Positions 25,446-34,192 of a DNA stretch of 64,000 nt are shown here, piece by piece. The position numbers and the translations under genes are program-made. This DNA comes from an uncultured Bacteroides sp. Its GTDB lineage: Bacteria; Bacteroidota; Bacteroidia; Bacteroidales; Bacteroidaceae. The stretch covers positions 1 to 64,000 of the forward strand of contig CALULP010000003.1 of the NCBI GenBank assembly GCA_944321495.1, given 5' to 3'. The notes under the pieces are model-generated. The model had not been told where the DNA came from. It saw only the letters and a program-made list of their open reading frames with translations, and searched no databases. Position 1 is the first letter of the stretch, and each line of letters starts with the position of its first letter.

Positions 25446-27505
25446 GGCTTTTCGATGCGTATGCGTGCATCGACGGCGATGACGTTGTGCTCGGTGGCCA
25501 GCAGGGGGTTGATGTCCATCTCCTTAATCTCGGTGGCGAAGCGCAGCAGGGTGGAGAGGCGGACGATGATTTCGGCAAACCGGGCTTCGTTGACGCCCCG
25601 CTGTCCGCGCGTGCCCTTGATAATCTTGTAGGCACGCAGGGAGTGTATCATGGAGTAGGCCTCCTCGTAGGTCAGGGGCGCGAGGCCGGACGACACGTCT
25701 TTCAGCACCTCCACGAAGATGCCGCCCAGGCCGCAAAGGACGACGTGGCCGAAGCGGTCTTCGTACTTCGCGCCGATGAACAGCTCCGTGCCCCGCAGCA
25801 TGGGTTGCACCATGACGGCCGTGGCGCCGGGTATCTGCATCATGCGCTGGAACTCCAGCGCCAGGTGCTGCTCGCTCTTGATGTTGAGCGCCACGCCGCC
25901 CACGTCCGATTTGTGCACGGGGCCTACCACCTTGGCCACCACGGGGAAGCCCGTTCTCTTCGCGAAGGCAACGGCTTCGTCTGCCTTGGCCGATACGAAT
26001 TCGTCCACCACCGGGATGCCGGCAGAATGCAGCAGCGCCTGCACGTAGTGGGGGGCGATGTAGCCGTCCTGGGGGATGGAGTCGATGATGCGGCGGATGC
26101 GGGGCACGTCCACGCCCATCAGTTCTATCTCGTTCTTGGCCGGGCGGTGGGTGTTCATGATGCGCGACAGGGCGGTGCCCAGCGTCACCTCGTCGGCAAA
26201 GTTGACGTGTCCCTTGGCCAAGAAAGCGGACACTTCGGCTCCGGCGGTGTTCACCGAGGGCAGGATGGGGAAGATGGGCTTGCGGCAGGTCTGCATGGCC
26301 TGGTGCAGCACGTCGTACATCTCGTACATCGTCACCAGTCCGGGCGTGCCGAAGATGGCCATCACGGCGTCGATGCCGTCCAACCGGTTCTCGCAGTAGT
26401 CCAGGCAGAGGCGCAGCTGTTCGGGCGTGCCCGTGGCCAGGATGTCGATGGGGTTGCCCACGGCCGAGCCGGGCAGCAGCCGGGTCTTCAGCTCGTCGAT
26501 GGCGGGGCCTTCCAGTTTGGGCACGTTGAGGCCGCCTTTGCTGAGGGCATCGGCCAGCATGACGCCGGGGCCTCCGGCATGGGTGACGATGGCGAAGTTG
26601 CGCCCCTTCAGTTCGGGCAGGGTGAAGATGCAGCCCACGGTGGTCAGCTCCTCGCGCGAGAAGCAGCGCACGATGCCTGCCTTGCGGAACAGGGCTTCGA
26701 CGGCCGAGTCGCTGCTGGCTATGGCTCCCGTGTGCGACGAGGCGGCGCGGCTTCCGCTTTCGCTGCTGCCGGCCTTGATGGCGGCAATGCGGCAGCCCTT
26801 CTTGATGAGCGACGAGGCGTGGAACAGCAGGCGGTCGGGGTCGCCGATGTTTTCGATGTAGAGCAGCTTGATGTGCGAGTCGGCGGCGGGGTCGAAGTGC
26901 TCGTCCATGTATTGCAGCACGTCTTCCACGCCGATTTGCTTGGCGTTGCCCACCGACCATACGGAGTTGAACTGCAAGCCCTTGGTGACGGCGCTCTCCA
27001 GAATGAATACCGCCGTGGCGCCCGAGCTGGATATGAGGTCCACGCCTTGCGGGTGCAGTTGCGGGATGGGCTGGCTGAAGACGCTGTGGTGCCAGGTGTT
27101 GAGCAGGCCGATGCAGTTGGGGCCGATGAGGGCGGCGCCGTGGCGGTTGACGGTGTCCAGGATGCGCTGTTCCAGCAGTGCCCCCTCGTGGGTTTCCTCC
27201 CCGAATCCGGCGGACAGGATGATGAAGGCTTTCACACCTTTTCTTGATGCCAGGCAGTCCACGGCGTCGGGGCACAGCTTTGCCGGGATGGCGAGGATGG
27301 CGAGGTCGGCGGCGGGGATGTCATTCACGTCCGGGTAGGCTTTCACGCCCTGCACTTCGGTTTCCTTGGGGTTGACGGCCAGCAGGGTGCCGGTGTAGCC
27401 TCCGTTCAGCAGGTTACGGAGAATGGCTCCGCCGGGCTTGTGTACGTTGTTCGATGCTCCCACGACTACGATGCTGGCGGGATGCAGCAGTTGCTCGTTA
27501 ATCAT
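25436..27505 (-). CDS. Acetate-CoA ligase (ADP-forming), fused alpha and beta subunits
   Basis: A 689-residue acyl-CoA synthetase that interconverts acyl-CoA plus ADP and phosphate with acid plus CoA and ATP. Domains in order: CoA-binding Rossmann fold (ASIVVVGASNNVHKPGGAIL), a flavodoxin-like succinyl-CoA-ligase part (VDLISSSGATAVFILESAVT), the phospho-histidine loop SSHTGAIASSDSA, a ligase-CoA part, and an ATP-grasp domain from about residue 470 (ALLHSAGIPVVDEF, VAKVVGPVHKSDVGGV). There is no acetyltransferase domain, unlike PatZ. It probably makes ATP from fermentation end products such as acetate or branched acyl-CoA. It lies 33 bases after yifB, and a tandem repeat array reaches its stop codon. 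Confidence 0.92.
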   Translation of the reverse strand: MINEQLLHPASIVVVGASNNVHKPGGAILRNLLNGGYTGTLLAVNPKETEVQGVKAYPDVNDIPAADLAILAIPAKLCPDAVDCLASRKGVKAFIILSAGFGEETHEGALLEQRILDTVNRHGAALIGPNCIGLLNTWHHSVFSQPIPQLHPQGVDLISSSGATAVFILESAVTKGLQFNSVWSVGNAKQIGVEDVLQYMDEHFDPAADSHIKLLYIENIGDPDRLLFHASSLIKKGCRIAAIKAGSSESGSRAASSHTGAIASSDSAVEALFRKAGIVRCFSREELTTVGCIFTLPELKGRNFAIVTHAGGPGVMLADALSKGGLNVPKLEGPAIDELKTRLLPGSAVGNPIDILATGTPEQLRLCLDYCENRLDGIDAVMAIFGTPGLVTMYEMYDVLHQAMQTCRKPIFPILPSVNTAGAEVSAFLAKGHVNFADEVTLGTALSRIMNTHRPAKNEIELMGVDVPRIRRIIDSIPQDGYIAPHYVQALLHSAGIPVVDEFVSAKADEAVAFAKRTGFPVVAKVVGPVHKSDVGGVALNIKSEQHLALEFQRMMQIPGATAVMVQPMLRGTELFIGAKYEDRFGHVVLCGLGGIFVEVLKDVSSGLAPLTYEEAYSMIHSLRAYKIIKGTRGQRGVNEARFAEIIVRLSTLLRFATEIKEMDINPLLATEHNVIAVDARIRIEKPAP

Positions 27506-27538
27506 TGCATTGAGTGTTTAGTGGTGAGTGATGGGTGG

Positions 27539-29080
27539 TTAGCGTTCGGCCCAGTTCTCGCGGTCGAGGTTGCGGTAGCCGATGGCTTCTGCCAGGTGTT
27601 GGGGCAGTATCTGTTCGCTGTCGTCCAGGTCGGCAATGGTGCGTGCCACTTTCAGGATGCGGTCGTATGCCCGTGCGGAGAGGTTCAGGCGGTTCATGGC
27701 GTTCTTGAGCAGGGCAAGGCCTTTGTCGTCGGGACGGGCATAGAGGCTGAGCAGGCGGGGCGTCATCTGTGCGTTGCAATGCACGCCGGGTATGTTGGCA
27801 TAGCGGGCTTCCTGCCGCTTGCGGGCGCGGATGACTCGTGCGCGGATGGTGGCGCTGGGCTCGCCGGGGCGGTGGTCGGACATCTTCTCAAAGTCTACGG
27901 GGGTGACCTCGATGTGCAGGTCGATGCGGTCCAGCAGGGGACCGGAAATGCGGTTCAGGTACTTCTGCACCTGTCCGGGGCTGCACACGCAGGCTTTGGT
28001 GGGGTGGTTGTAATAGCCGCACGGGCAGGGGTTCATGGAGGCTACCAGCATGAAGCTGGCGGGGTATTCCACGCTGCACCGGGCACGGGTGACGGTAATC
28101 TTGCGGTCTTCCAGCGGCTGGCGAAGCATCTCGAGGATGTTGCGCGGATATTCGGGCAGTTCGTCCAGGTAGAGGATGCCGTTGTGTGCCAGGCTGATTT
28201 CGCCGGGTTGGGGAAAACTGCCTCCGCCGGTCATTGCCACGGAGGATATGGTATGGTGCGGGGCCCGGAAGGGACGGACGGAGATAAGTCCGCTGTCTGT
28301 TCCCAGTTTCCCGGCAACGGAATGTATCTTGGTGGTTTCCAGGCTTTCGCTGAGGGAGAGGGGCGGCAGGATGGAGGGAAGCCTTTTGGCAAGCATGGAC
28401 TTCCCGCTGCCCGGCGAGCCTATCAGCAGGATGTTATGGCTGCCTGCGGCTGCCACTTCAAGGGCGCGCTTCACGTTTTCCTGTCCTTTCACTTCGGCAA
28501 AGTCGAGGTCGAAAGAACTTTGGCGGGCATAAAACTCTTCGCGGGTATTGACTATGGTAGGTTCGAGTGCCTGCTCTCCGTTGAAGAAACCGACTACTTC
28601 GCGGAGGTTGTCCACGCCATATACGTCAAGGTCGTTTACCACGGCTGCTTCACGGGCATTCTGGCGGGGGATAATCATGCCTTTGAACTTCTGTTCGCGG
28701 GCCTTGATGGCAATGGGCAGTGCCCCTTTGATGGGGTTCAGGCTGCCGTCCAGGCTCAGTTCGCCCATCAGCAGGTACTGGTCGAGCTTGTCGGTCTGCA
28801 AGGCGCCGCCAACGGCAAGCATGCCGATGGCCAGGGGCAAGTCGTATGCCGAGCCTTCCTTGCGGATGTCGGCAGGTGCCATGTTGATGACGATGTTGCT
28901 GGTGGGCATGCGGTAACCGTTGACTTGCAGGGCGGATATGATGCGTTGGTGGCTTTCCTTGACGGCAGAGTCGGGCAGTCCCACGAGGTAGAACATGCAG
29001 CCTTTGGAACTGTTGACTTCGATGGTGATGGGGATGGCGTCGATGCCTTGTACTGTTGCCCCGTAAACTTTGACGAGCAT
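27539..29080 (-). CDS. YifB/ComM family magnesium-chelatase-like AAA ATPase
   Basis: A 513-residue protein with an N-terminal Lon-protease-like S5 fold (VEVNSSKGCMFYLVGLPD without its leading V, at 21-37), an AAA core with Walker A GSPGSGKS at 221-228 and Walker B ILYLDELPEY, and the C-terminal Mg-chelatase domain with its cysteine-rich insert (NPCPCGYYNHPTKACVC). ComM is a hexameric helicase that drives branch migration when transformed DNA is integrated. The function in Bacteroidales is not established. It is the middle gene of an apparent three-gene leftward unit. Confidence 0.93.
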   Translation of the reverse strand: MLVKVYGATVQGIDAIPITIEVNSSKGCMFYLVGLPDSAVKESHQRIISALQVNGYRMPTSNIVINMAPADIRKEGSAYDLPLAIGMLAVGGALQTDKLDQYLLMGELSLDGSLNPIKGALPIAIKAREQKFKGMIIPRQNAREAAVVNDLDVYGVDNLREVVGFFNGEQALEPTIVNTREEFYARQSSFDLDFAEVKGQENVKRALEVAAAGSHNILLIGSPGSGKSMLAKRLPSILPPLSLSESLETTKIHSVAGKLGTDSGLISVRPFRAPHHTISSVAMTGGGSFPQPGEISLAHNGILYLDELPEYPRNILEMLRQPLEDRKITVTRARCSVEYPASFMLVASMNPCPCGYYNHPTKACVCSPGQVQKYLNRISGPLLDRIDLHIEVTPVDFEKMSDHRPGEPSATIRARVIRARKRQEARYANIPGVHCNAQMTPRLLSLYARPDDKGLALLKNAMNRLNLSARAYDRILKVARTIADLDDSEQILPQHLAEAIGYRNLDRENWAER

Positions 29081-29122
29081 AATTGGATGTGGTTTTGATG
29101 GTATGATGAAAGAACGGCAGGT

Positions 29123-30160
29123 TTATTTTTCCTTTTCGGCTTTGATTTGTTCCCACCGTTGCAGGATGGCGTTGCCGTCCGTGTCGTGCACTTCAATCTT
29201 CCCGGTAGGGCCGATGAGCAGGCAGGTAGGCAATGCCTGGATGCCCAACCGTTGGATGGTGTTGCTGTTCCAGCTCTCGAAGTTGCAGGCCTGTTTCCAC
29301 TCCAGGGAGTCTTCCTCGCAGGCTTGCAGCCATGCTTCGCGGTCGGTGTCCAGAGCGATGCCCAGCAGGACAAGGTCTTTGTTGTTTTTCTCCTGGCGGT
29401 AGATGCGGCGCAGGATGGTGTTGGAGGCACGGCTCCGCTCATCCCATGACGCCCAGAAGTGTAACAGCAGGTATTTGTTCCTGAATGTGGTGCGGGTGAT
29501 GTTTGTGCCGTCCCGGTCGGGTATGCTGAAGAAAGGTATGTTTTTCCCCTGTGCGGTGACGTCGGAGTTGTTCAACGAAGCTATCAGTTCGCTGATGGCA
29601 GGACGGTCTTTCAGTTCGCCGGGCATCCGTTCAGTGATGTCTTTGATGAAGGTGTAGTCGGGTAGCGGTTGCCGGACGAAGTATTTTTCCAGCACATAGA
29701 TGCTGGATAGCGAAGTGAGGTGGCTTTCGATGAAGGCTTTGGCTTTTTCTGTAATCATGCTTTCAGAGGGTTGCGCCATGCCTTTCAGTTCTTGCCGGAA
29801 GGCGGTAAGTTCTTCGTTGGGGGTGTTGCCGGTAATTTCCAGGGAGTAAGGTTCGGCTACCGACCCCTTGATGGTTATCTTTTCCCCTTTGTCCATGAAG
29901 ACGGGGTATTCCTGCCCGTTGGGCAACAGCAACTTTGCCATTACCAGGGTGTCGGTGCGCAGGGCGGCTTTAAATTGGTCGTTTTTTACCGGCAGGGTGT
30001 CGGTGCGTTGGTAGAACTGGTCGGTACCGTACAGGTAGAGCGTGTCGTTTCCCAATCCTTTGATGTCCCCGCTGAGCCGGGCTGTATGGTTGTCTTCCGG
30101 ATTGCCTTGGCATGCCGCCAGTAAGCAGGGCAGGAGGAGTATGAGGCCGATGTGTTTCAT
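29123..30160 (-). CDS. DUF4369/TlpA-like lipoprotein lacking the CxxC pair
   Basis: A 345-residue lipoprotein (lipobox LAAC, Cys17) with an N-terminal DUF4369-type beta domain (LSGDIKGLGNDTLYLYG) and a C-terminal thioredoxin fold from about residue 205 (IPFFSIPDRDGTNI, LLLHFWASW). In this fold the redox motif normally reads WCxxC. Here residues 239-244 are WDERSR, so both cysteines are replaced (Asp240 and Ser243). The cis-proline region ALPTCLLIGPTG is retained. It therefore cannot act as a standard thiol oxidoreductase and may bind rather than reduce a partner. Three genes (this one, yifB, acyl-CoA synthetase) follow each other closely. Confidence 0.85.
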   Translation of the reverse strand: MKHIGLILLLPCLLAACQGNPEDNHTARLSGDIKGLGNDTLYLYGTDQFYQRTDTLPVKNDQFKAALRTDTLVMAKLLLPNGQEYPVFMDKGEKITIKGSVAEPYSLEITGNTPNEELTAFRQELKGMAQPSESMITEKAKAFIESHLTSLSSIYVLEKYFVRQPLPDYTFIKDITERMPGELKDRPAISELIASLNNSDVTAQGKNIPFFSIPDRDGTNITRTTFRNKYLLLHFWASWDERSRASNTILRRIYRQEKNNKDLVLLGIALDTDREAWLQACEEDSLEWKQACNFESWNSNTIQRLGIQALPTCLLIGPTGKIEVHDTDGNAILQRWEQIKAEKEK

Positions 30161-30266
30161 TCTTGCTGATTATTTTTTGCGAAAATACGTCTTTTTTGCA
30201 AGACGGCAAAAAAGGAGAGGTGCCAAAAGTACATGAACGCTTTCGGATATAAATATTAGGTAAATA

Positions 30267-30339
30267 TTAGGCGCGGATTACACGGAAAAACACGGATTCA
30301 ATCAACTTAATCCGTGAAATCCGCGAAATCCGCGCCTAA
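30267..30339. repeat. Nested inverted repeat (CGCGGATT type)
   Basis: TTAGGCGCGGATT at 30267-30279 pairs exactly with 30327-30339, and inside it CACGGATT at 30291-30298 pairs with AATCCGTG at 30309-30316. ATCCGCG and ATCCGTG words repeat through the loop. Such elements are scattered in many Bacteroidetes intergenic regions. It lies between the start of the thioredoxin-fold gene and the end of the OmpA/TPR gene. Confidence 0.75.
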
Positions 30340-30399
30340 AAGAAACGTCAGAGGGCTATGGCACACCGTCCATGCCCTTGTCGTATTGTCCCGTCCGGA

Positions 30400-32097
30400 C
30401 TATTTGATGATGTCCATGAAGTCGGTGTTCGTGAAGTACTTGGCAAATTCCAGGTCGGTGGCGGCTTTCTTGGCCAGCGTGGGGTCTTTGGCAATGGCGG
30501 CTTTCAGACTGCTCATCACCAAGGTGTTGTTATTGGTGCGGGCGCCGATGACGGCTTGCAGGTAGTCGGTGTAGGCATCGGGCTTCTCAATGTCGGCAAG
30601 GGTTGCCTTTGCCTTGTTGTAGTCCTTGGCCAGGATTTGTGCCAGTGCGGCGCTGTTGCTCTTGGTGTCGCCGAACGAGCTGACCGCCTTGGCGTATTGT
30701 CCTTGGGCGATGTACAGGTTGCCCAAGGCTTCGTTCAGTTCCTTGGCGCCGCTGGCTTTGCCCAGGTAGGCTTCGGCAGCGGCCTCGTCGCCCTTCTTCA
30801 AGGCAATCAGTCCCAGGTTCATGTTGGCCTCCGGAGCGTTGCTGTTCAGCGAAACGGCAGTCTTCAGGTAGCTTTCGGCCTTGTCGAGCTCGCCGGCCTG
30901 GTAAGCCAGTTTGCCCAGGTTGTTGTAGGCGCGGTAGTCGTTCGGGGCAAGTTTCGTTGCCTTGTTGTAGAGGTCTGTTTTCTTGGCGGTGTCATCGGTC
31001 AGGGTGGCGGCATAGAGCAGTTCCTCGATGTTGAGTTGCCGGTAGTCGCTGTCGGCCAGACGGGCGATTTCCTCGTCCGACTTGCCGATGATTTCATAGT
31101 TCAGCGTCAGGCGCGAGCGGCGCAGTTGCGGCAGGATTTCATCGGCCAGTGTCTTGTAGACCGAGGATATGTTCTTGATTTCCTGTTCGCGTTGTTCCGG
31201 GTCTGTGTACATGGATAGTACGCGCAGGATAAGCTCTTTGTCTTGGATGTCCGACTTGGATACCAGTTCCTGGAAGCCTTCCCAGTCTTCGGCGGTGTAC
31301 TTGGTGTCGATGGTTGCATCCACCTTCGCCTTCTTCAAGTCGCGGCTGATGACTTTGGCGGTGTTGTCCTGGCGCCGTTCGGCCAAACCTTGGTTCAGGT
31401 CGAAGCTGCCGTCGGGCGAGGCGTAAGCCGAGATTTCGATGTTGCTGATTTTCTTGTTGACGGCTTGGTTGACATCTTTCACCTCCTGCCCGAATGCTTT
31501 GGCTTTCTTAAGCTCGCTGGCGCGGACATTGGCCTGCTGGATGAGGAACAGGATGTTGGCATCATGTTTCTCCTTGATGATGCGCTGGAAGGCATCATCG
31601 CCCGTGGCGGGCGTGGCGCTTTCCAAGGTCTGGCTCACCAGTTCGGCGGTGGAGATGACGCCGTCGGCTATCTTGACAGCCGGGATTTCGATGCTCTTCT
31701 TGCCTGTGGTGGCTTTAAACTCCAGGTAGAGTTCGGACTTGGCCATCTGGGGCACGTAGTCGAACGAAGCCTTCATGGTGTAGTTCCCGCCCGTTTTGTA
31801 GGCTATGGTCTGGTCGTTGCCTTCCACTTTCTCGCCTTGGAACACGGCAGGGGCGGCTTTGGCCTCGCCGCCGTCCCACTTCAGCACGGGGGTCACTTCC
31901 ACGGTAGCTTTCTTGTTGAAATACTTTTCGGGGAACTTGCCGTTGATGGTTACCGGCACCTCGCCGCCTTCGGCTTCCAGTACCTGGGGGGTGACGGTGA
32001 AGTAGTCGGACGAGAGTTCGCCCATCTTGCTGCTGCACGATGCCAGCAATGCTGCCGTGCACGCCATGAGTAATGGCAAATACTTTTTCGGGGTCAT
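30400..32097 (-). CDS. OmpA-like and TPR-repeat lipoprotein
   Basis: A 565-residue lipoprotein (lipobox LLASC, Cys21). Residues up to about 150 form a beta-rich domain. An OmpA-like segment follows (IEISAYASPDGSFDLNQGLA then ERRQDNTAKVI), which in that family binds peptidoglycan. The C-terminal part is a row of TPR helices (YRAYNNLGKLAYQAGELDKA, then ANMNLGLIALKKGDEAAAEA). It probably links the outer membrane to the cell wall or scaffolds an envelope complex. The start at 32097 is the one that gives a signal peptide. Confidence 0.85.
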   Translation of the reverse strand: MTPKKYLPLLMACTAALLASCSSKMGELSSDYFTVTPQVLEAEGGEVPVTINGKFPEKYFNKKATVEVTPVLKWDGGEAKAAPAVFQGEKVEGNDQTIAYKTGGNYTMKASFDYVPQMAKSELYLEFKATTGKKSIEIPAVKIADGVISTAELVSQTLESATPATGDDAFQRIIKEKHDANILFLIQQANVRASELKKAKAFGQEVKDVNQAVNKKISNIEISAYASPDGSFDLNQGLAERRQDNTAKVISRDLKKAKVDATIDTKYTAEDWEGFQELVSKSDIQDKELILRVLSMYTDPEQREQEIKNISSVYKTLADEILPQLRRSRLTLNYEIIGKSDEEIARLADSDYRQLNIEELLYAATLTDDTAKKTDLYNKATKLAPNDYRAYNNLGKLAYQAGELDKAESYLKTAVSLNSNAPEANMNLGLIALKKGDEAAAEAYLGKASGAKELNEALGNLYIAQGQYAKAVSSFGDTKSNSAALAQILAKDYNKAKATLADIEKPDAYTDYLQAVIGARTNNNTLVMSSLKAAIAKDPTLAKKAATDLEFAKYFTNTDFMDIIK

Positions 32098-32179
32098 GTC
32101 TTGTAGGGTTTTTATAGGGTTTGTAATTGAATTTTTGTCTATTCTTTGCCAGATGCCGTTGTTCTTTGCATCTTTCTTA

Positions 32180-32187
32180 CAAAGATA
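32180..32187 (-). promoter_or_regulatory. -7 box of the OmpA/TPR gene
   Basis: CAAAGATA on the plus strand reads TATCTTTG toward the OmpA/TPR gene, leaving a leader of about 75 bases. It excludes the longer upstream reading of that gene from 32232. Confidence 0.55.
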
Positions 32188-32244
32188 AAGATTCTGCCGA
32201 CACTGTTGCCATTGCTCCCTCGATTTTATCATAATTTAATGAAA

Positions 32245-33195
32245 CTACGGCTTGATTTTGCCCTCCCGGTACAAGATGTTGCGCGGGTGGTGCTCGATGA
32301 TTTCGCTGCGCAGCATCTCGCGGTCGATGTGGGTGTAAATTTCTGTTGTCGCTATGGACTCGTGTCCCAGCATGCACTGTATGGCGCGCAGGTTGGCGCC
32401 GCCCTCCAGCAGGTGGGTGGCAAAGGAGTGCCGGAAGGTGTGCGGGCTGATGTTTTTGGTGATGCCGGCCTTTCCGGCCAGCTCCTTGATGATGTGGAAC
32501 ACCATGATGCGCGAGATGCCTTTGCCCCAGCGTGCCAGGAACACGTAGTCTTCGTACTCCTTGTGGATGCGTCCCCGCCCGCGGTCCATCAGCCAGTACT
32601 TTATCTCCTTGATGGCACGGGGCGAGATGGGCACCAGCCTTTGCTTGCTGCCCTTGCCCTCTACCTTGATGAAGCCTTCGTTGAAGTACAGGTCGGAGAG
32701 CTTCAGGTTGCACAGCTCCGACACGCGCAGCCCGCAGCTGTACAGTGTTTCCAGCATGGCGCGGTTGCGCTGGCCTTCGGGCTTGCTCAGGTCGATGGCG
32801 TCGATGATGGCGTCTATTTCCTCCACGGTCAGTACCTCGGGCAGCTTGAAGCCTATCTTGGGTCCTTCCAGCAGTTCGCTGGGGTCGGCTTCCAGGTAGT
32901 CGGCCAGCACCAGGAAGCGGTAGAACGACTTGATGCCCGACAGGATGCGTGCCTGCGAGCGCGGGTGTATGCCGATGTCGTGCAGTCCGGCACTGAATTG
33001 CTGCAGGTCGTCAAGGGTGACTTCGAGCACGCTTTTGCCCTGCCCCTTCAGGAAGTGCAGGAGCTTCGCGAGGTCTGTCTGGTAGGCGTCGACGGTGTTG
33101 GGCGAGAAGCCTTTCTCCAGTTTGAGGTATTGGGCGTACCGCTTGAATATTTGCTCTTCTTGAGGCTTATTTGCCGTTTCTGCTTCAAAATCCAT
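32245..33195 (-). CDS. xerD: Tyrosine recombinase XerD
   Basis: A 316-residue site-specific recombinase of the length and layout of XerD, which resolves chromosome dimers at dif with XerC. The N-terminal SAM-like domain (YLKLEKGFSPNTVDAYQTDL) precedes the catalytic domain with Arg157 (CGLRVSE), His252 and Arg255 (HTFRHSFATHLLEGG), His278 (MLGHES) and the nucleophile Tyr287. Nothing suggests a mobile-element integrase: composition matches the surroundings and it sits among housekeeping genes. The leader carries a small hairpin, AACCGCC-GCAGG-GGCGGTT, at about 33241-33259. Confidence 0.92.
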   Translation of the reverse strand: MDFEAETANKPQEEQIFKRYAQYLKLEKGFSPNTVDAYQTDLAKLLHFLKGQGKSVLEVTLDDLQQFSAGLHDIGIHPRSQARILSGIKSFYRFLVLADYLEADPSELLEGPKIGFKLPEVLTVEEIDAIIDAIDLSKPEGQRNRAMLETLYSCGLRVSELCNLKLSDLYFNEGFIKVEGKGSKQRLVPISPRAIKEIKYWLMDRGRGRIHKEYEDYVFLARWGKGISRIMVFHIIKELAGKAGITKNISPHTFRHSFATHLLEGGANLRAIQCMLGHESIATTEIYTHIDREMLRSEIIEHHPRNILYREGKIKP

Positions 33196-33205
33196 ATCTT
33201 TTTTC

Positions 33206-33282
33206 TACCTTTGCGCTGTTTTTCAAACCCTTTGGTAAGAAACCGCCGCAGGGGCGGTTCCTGCCTTCGGGTTGCAAAAGTA
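33206..33282. promoter_or_regulatory. Overlapping opposed promoter boxes at xerD/aroQ
   Basis: TACCTTTG at 33206-33213 faces right toward aroQ, while CAAAAGTA at 33275-33282 reads TACTTTTG toward xerD. If both are used, the first 70 bases of the two transcripts are complementary. The aroQ box is 269 bases from its gene, so it is the less certain of the two. Confidence 0.4.
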
Positions 33283-33357
33283 TAAAAAAAAGAAGATAAC
33301 GTGCCGGAAGCCGGCGATTTTCATCACCCCGCCGTGGGGGCATTGTGGAGGGGCTTT

Positions 33358-33445
33358 GGTAGCGATACTACGCTACCGCGGTAGTGATACTACGTTAGCC
33401 CGGTAGCGATGCGGCGCTACCACGGTAGCGATGGGGTGCCAGGAA
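33358..33445. repeat. 22-bp-period tandem array 2
   Basis: Units start at 33358, 33380, 33402 and 33424, exactly 22 bases apart. The first holds the near-perfect palindrome GGTAGCGATACTACGCTACC; the others are GGTAGTGATACTACGTTAGC, GGTAGCGATGCGGCGCTACC and a decayed fourth. It shares the GTAGCGATACTA word, as reverse complement, with the array near 9.6 kb. GGGGCTTTG just before it also occurs in the array near 25.2 kb. It lies between the starts of divergent xerD and aroQ and ends 36 bases before the aroQ ATG. Confidence 0.85.
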
Positions 33446-33481
33446 CGGGCTTTTCCGGATGCCGCTTAAATGTAAATCGTT

Positions 33482-33898
33482 ATGAAAATCTTGATTGTGA
33501 ACGGTCCCAACATCAACCTGCTTGGCAAGCGTGAGCCGGGCATCTACGGCAGTGTTTCGTTTGAAGACTATCTGGCGGAGCTGCGCGGGCGGTATGCCGG
33601 CGTGCAGATAGACTATTACCAGTCGAACGTGGAGGGCTTCCTCATCGACCGCATACAGCTGGCAGGCTTCGAGGTGGACGGGATTATCCTGAACGCGGGC
33701 GCCTACACCCACACGTCCATAGCCTTGCAGGATGCCATACGCGCCGTGCCCGCTCCGGTGGTGGAGGTGCACATCTCCAACGTGCATGCCCGCGAGGAGT
33801 TCCGGCACCGGTCGATGATTTCCAGCGCCTGCCGCGGCGTCATCTGCGGTTTCGGGCTGGATTCTTACCGGCTGGCGTTGGAGGCGCTGATGCCATAA
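33482..33898 (+). CDS. aroQ: Type II 3-dehydroquinate dehydratase
   Basis: A 138-residue shikimate-pathway enzyme that dehydrates 3-dehydroquinate to 3-dehydroshikimate, a dodecamer in known relatives. The motifs are complete: NGPNINLLGKREPGIYG with catalytic Tyr22, ILNAGAYTHTSIALQDAI, and EVHISNVHAREEFRHRS with the catalytic histidine. It is followed by a repeat-filled gap and then pyruvate kinase on the same strand. Confidence 0.96.
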   Translation: MKILIVNGPNINLLGKREPGIYGSVSFEDYLAELRGRYAGVQIDYYQSNVEGFLIDRIQLAGFEVDGIILNAGAYTHTSIALQDAIRAVPAPVVEVHISNVHAREEFRHRSMISSACRGVICGFGLDSYRLALEALMP

Positions 33899-34192
33899 TC
33901 CCCTCTCCGCTTCACGCCCCTCCGCTTATGCGCGGGCCCTGCGGCGTTGGGCACAGACTTTTGGGCTTGAGAGATGAGGCGTACATTAGTTGAGTCCAAC
34001 GCCGCATGGCTCTCCGGCATTGACCGGCGGGCGTAAAGCGGAGGACGGCGGGCAGGCGTTAAAAACGGCAGACTGTCTGAGCGGAGCGAGTTTCTGCCGT
34101 TTAGCCTGAACGACGTCCGGAGTAGCCCGGTGGGCACAGCCGGGGTCCTTTCTTTTTGGCATCTTTTTCTTTCGGACAAGCGAAAGAAAAAG
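33899..34192. repeat. Mosaic hairpin repeat, copy B
   Basis: The left part carries CTCTCCGCTTCACGCCCCTC, the reverse complement of a block in copy C. The middle holds a 10-bp stem AAACGGCAGA/TCTGCCGTTT at 34063-34072/34093-34102 around GTCTGAGCGGAGCGAG. The right part is GCCGGGGTCCTTTC and a 12-bp hairpin at 34163-34174/34181-34192 with loop GACAAG, the same as in copy A. It fills the gap between aroQ and pyk and ends 46 bases before the pyk start. I see no gene or certain promoter in it. Confidence 0.8.

Noticed and set aside
25487..27247. 586-residue rightward open frame
   Set aside because: Antisense shadow of the acyl-CoA synthetase gene; no recognisable domain.
32245..33195. Integrase of a mobile element
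   Set aside because: Length, motifs, composition and housekeeping neighbours fit XerD.
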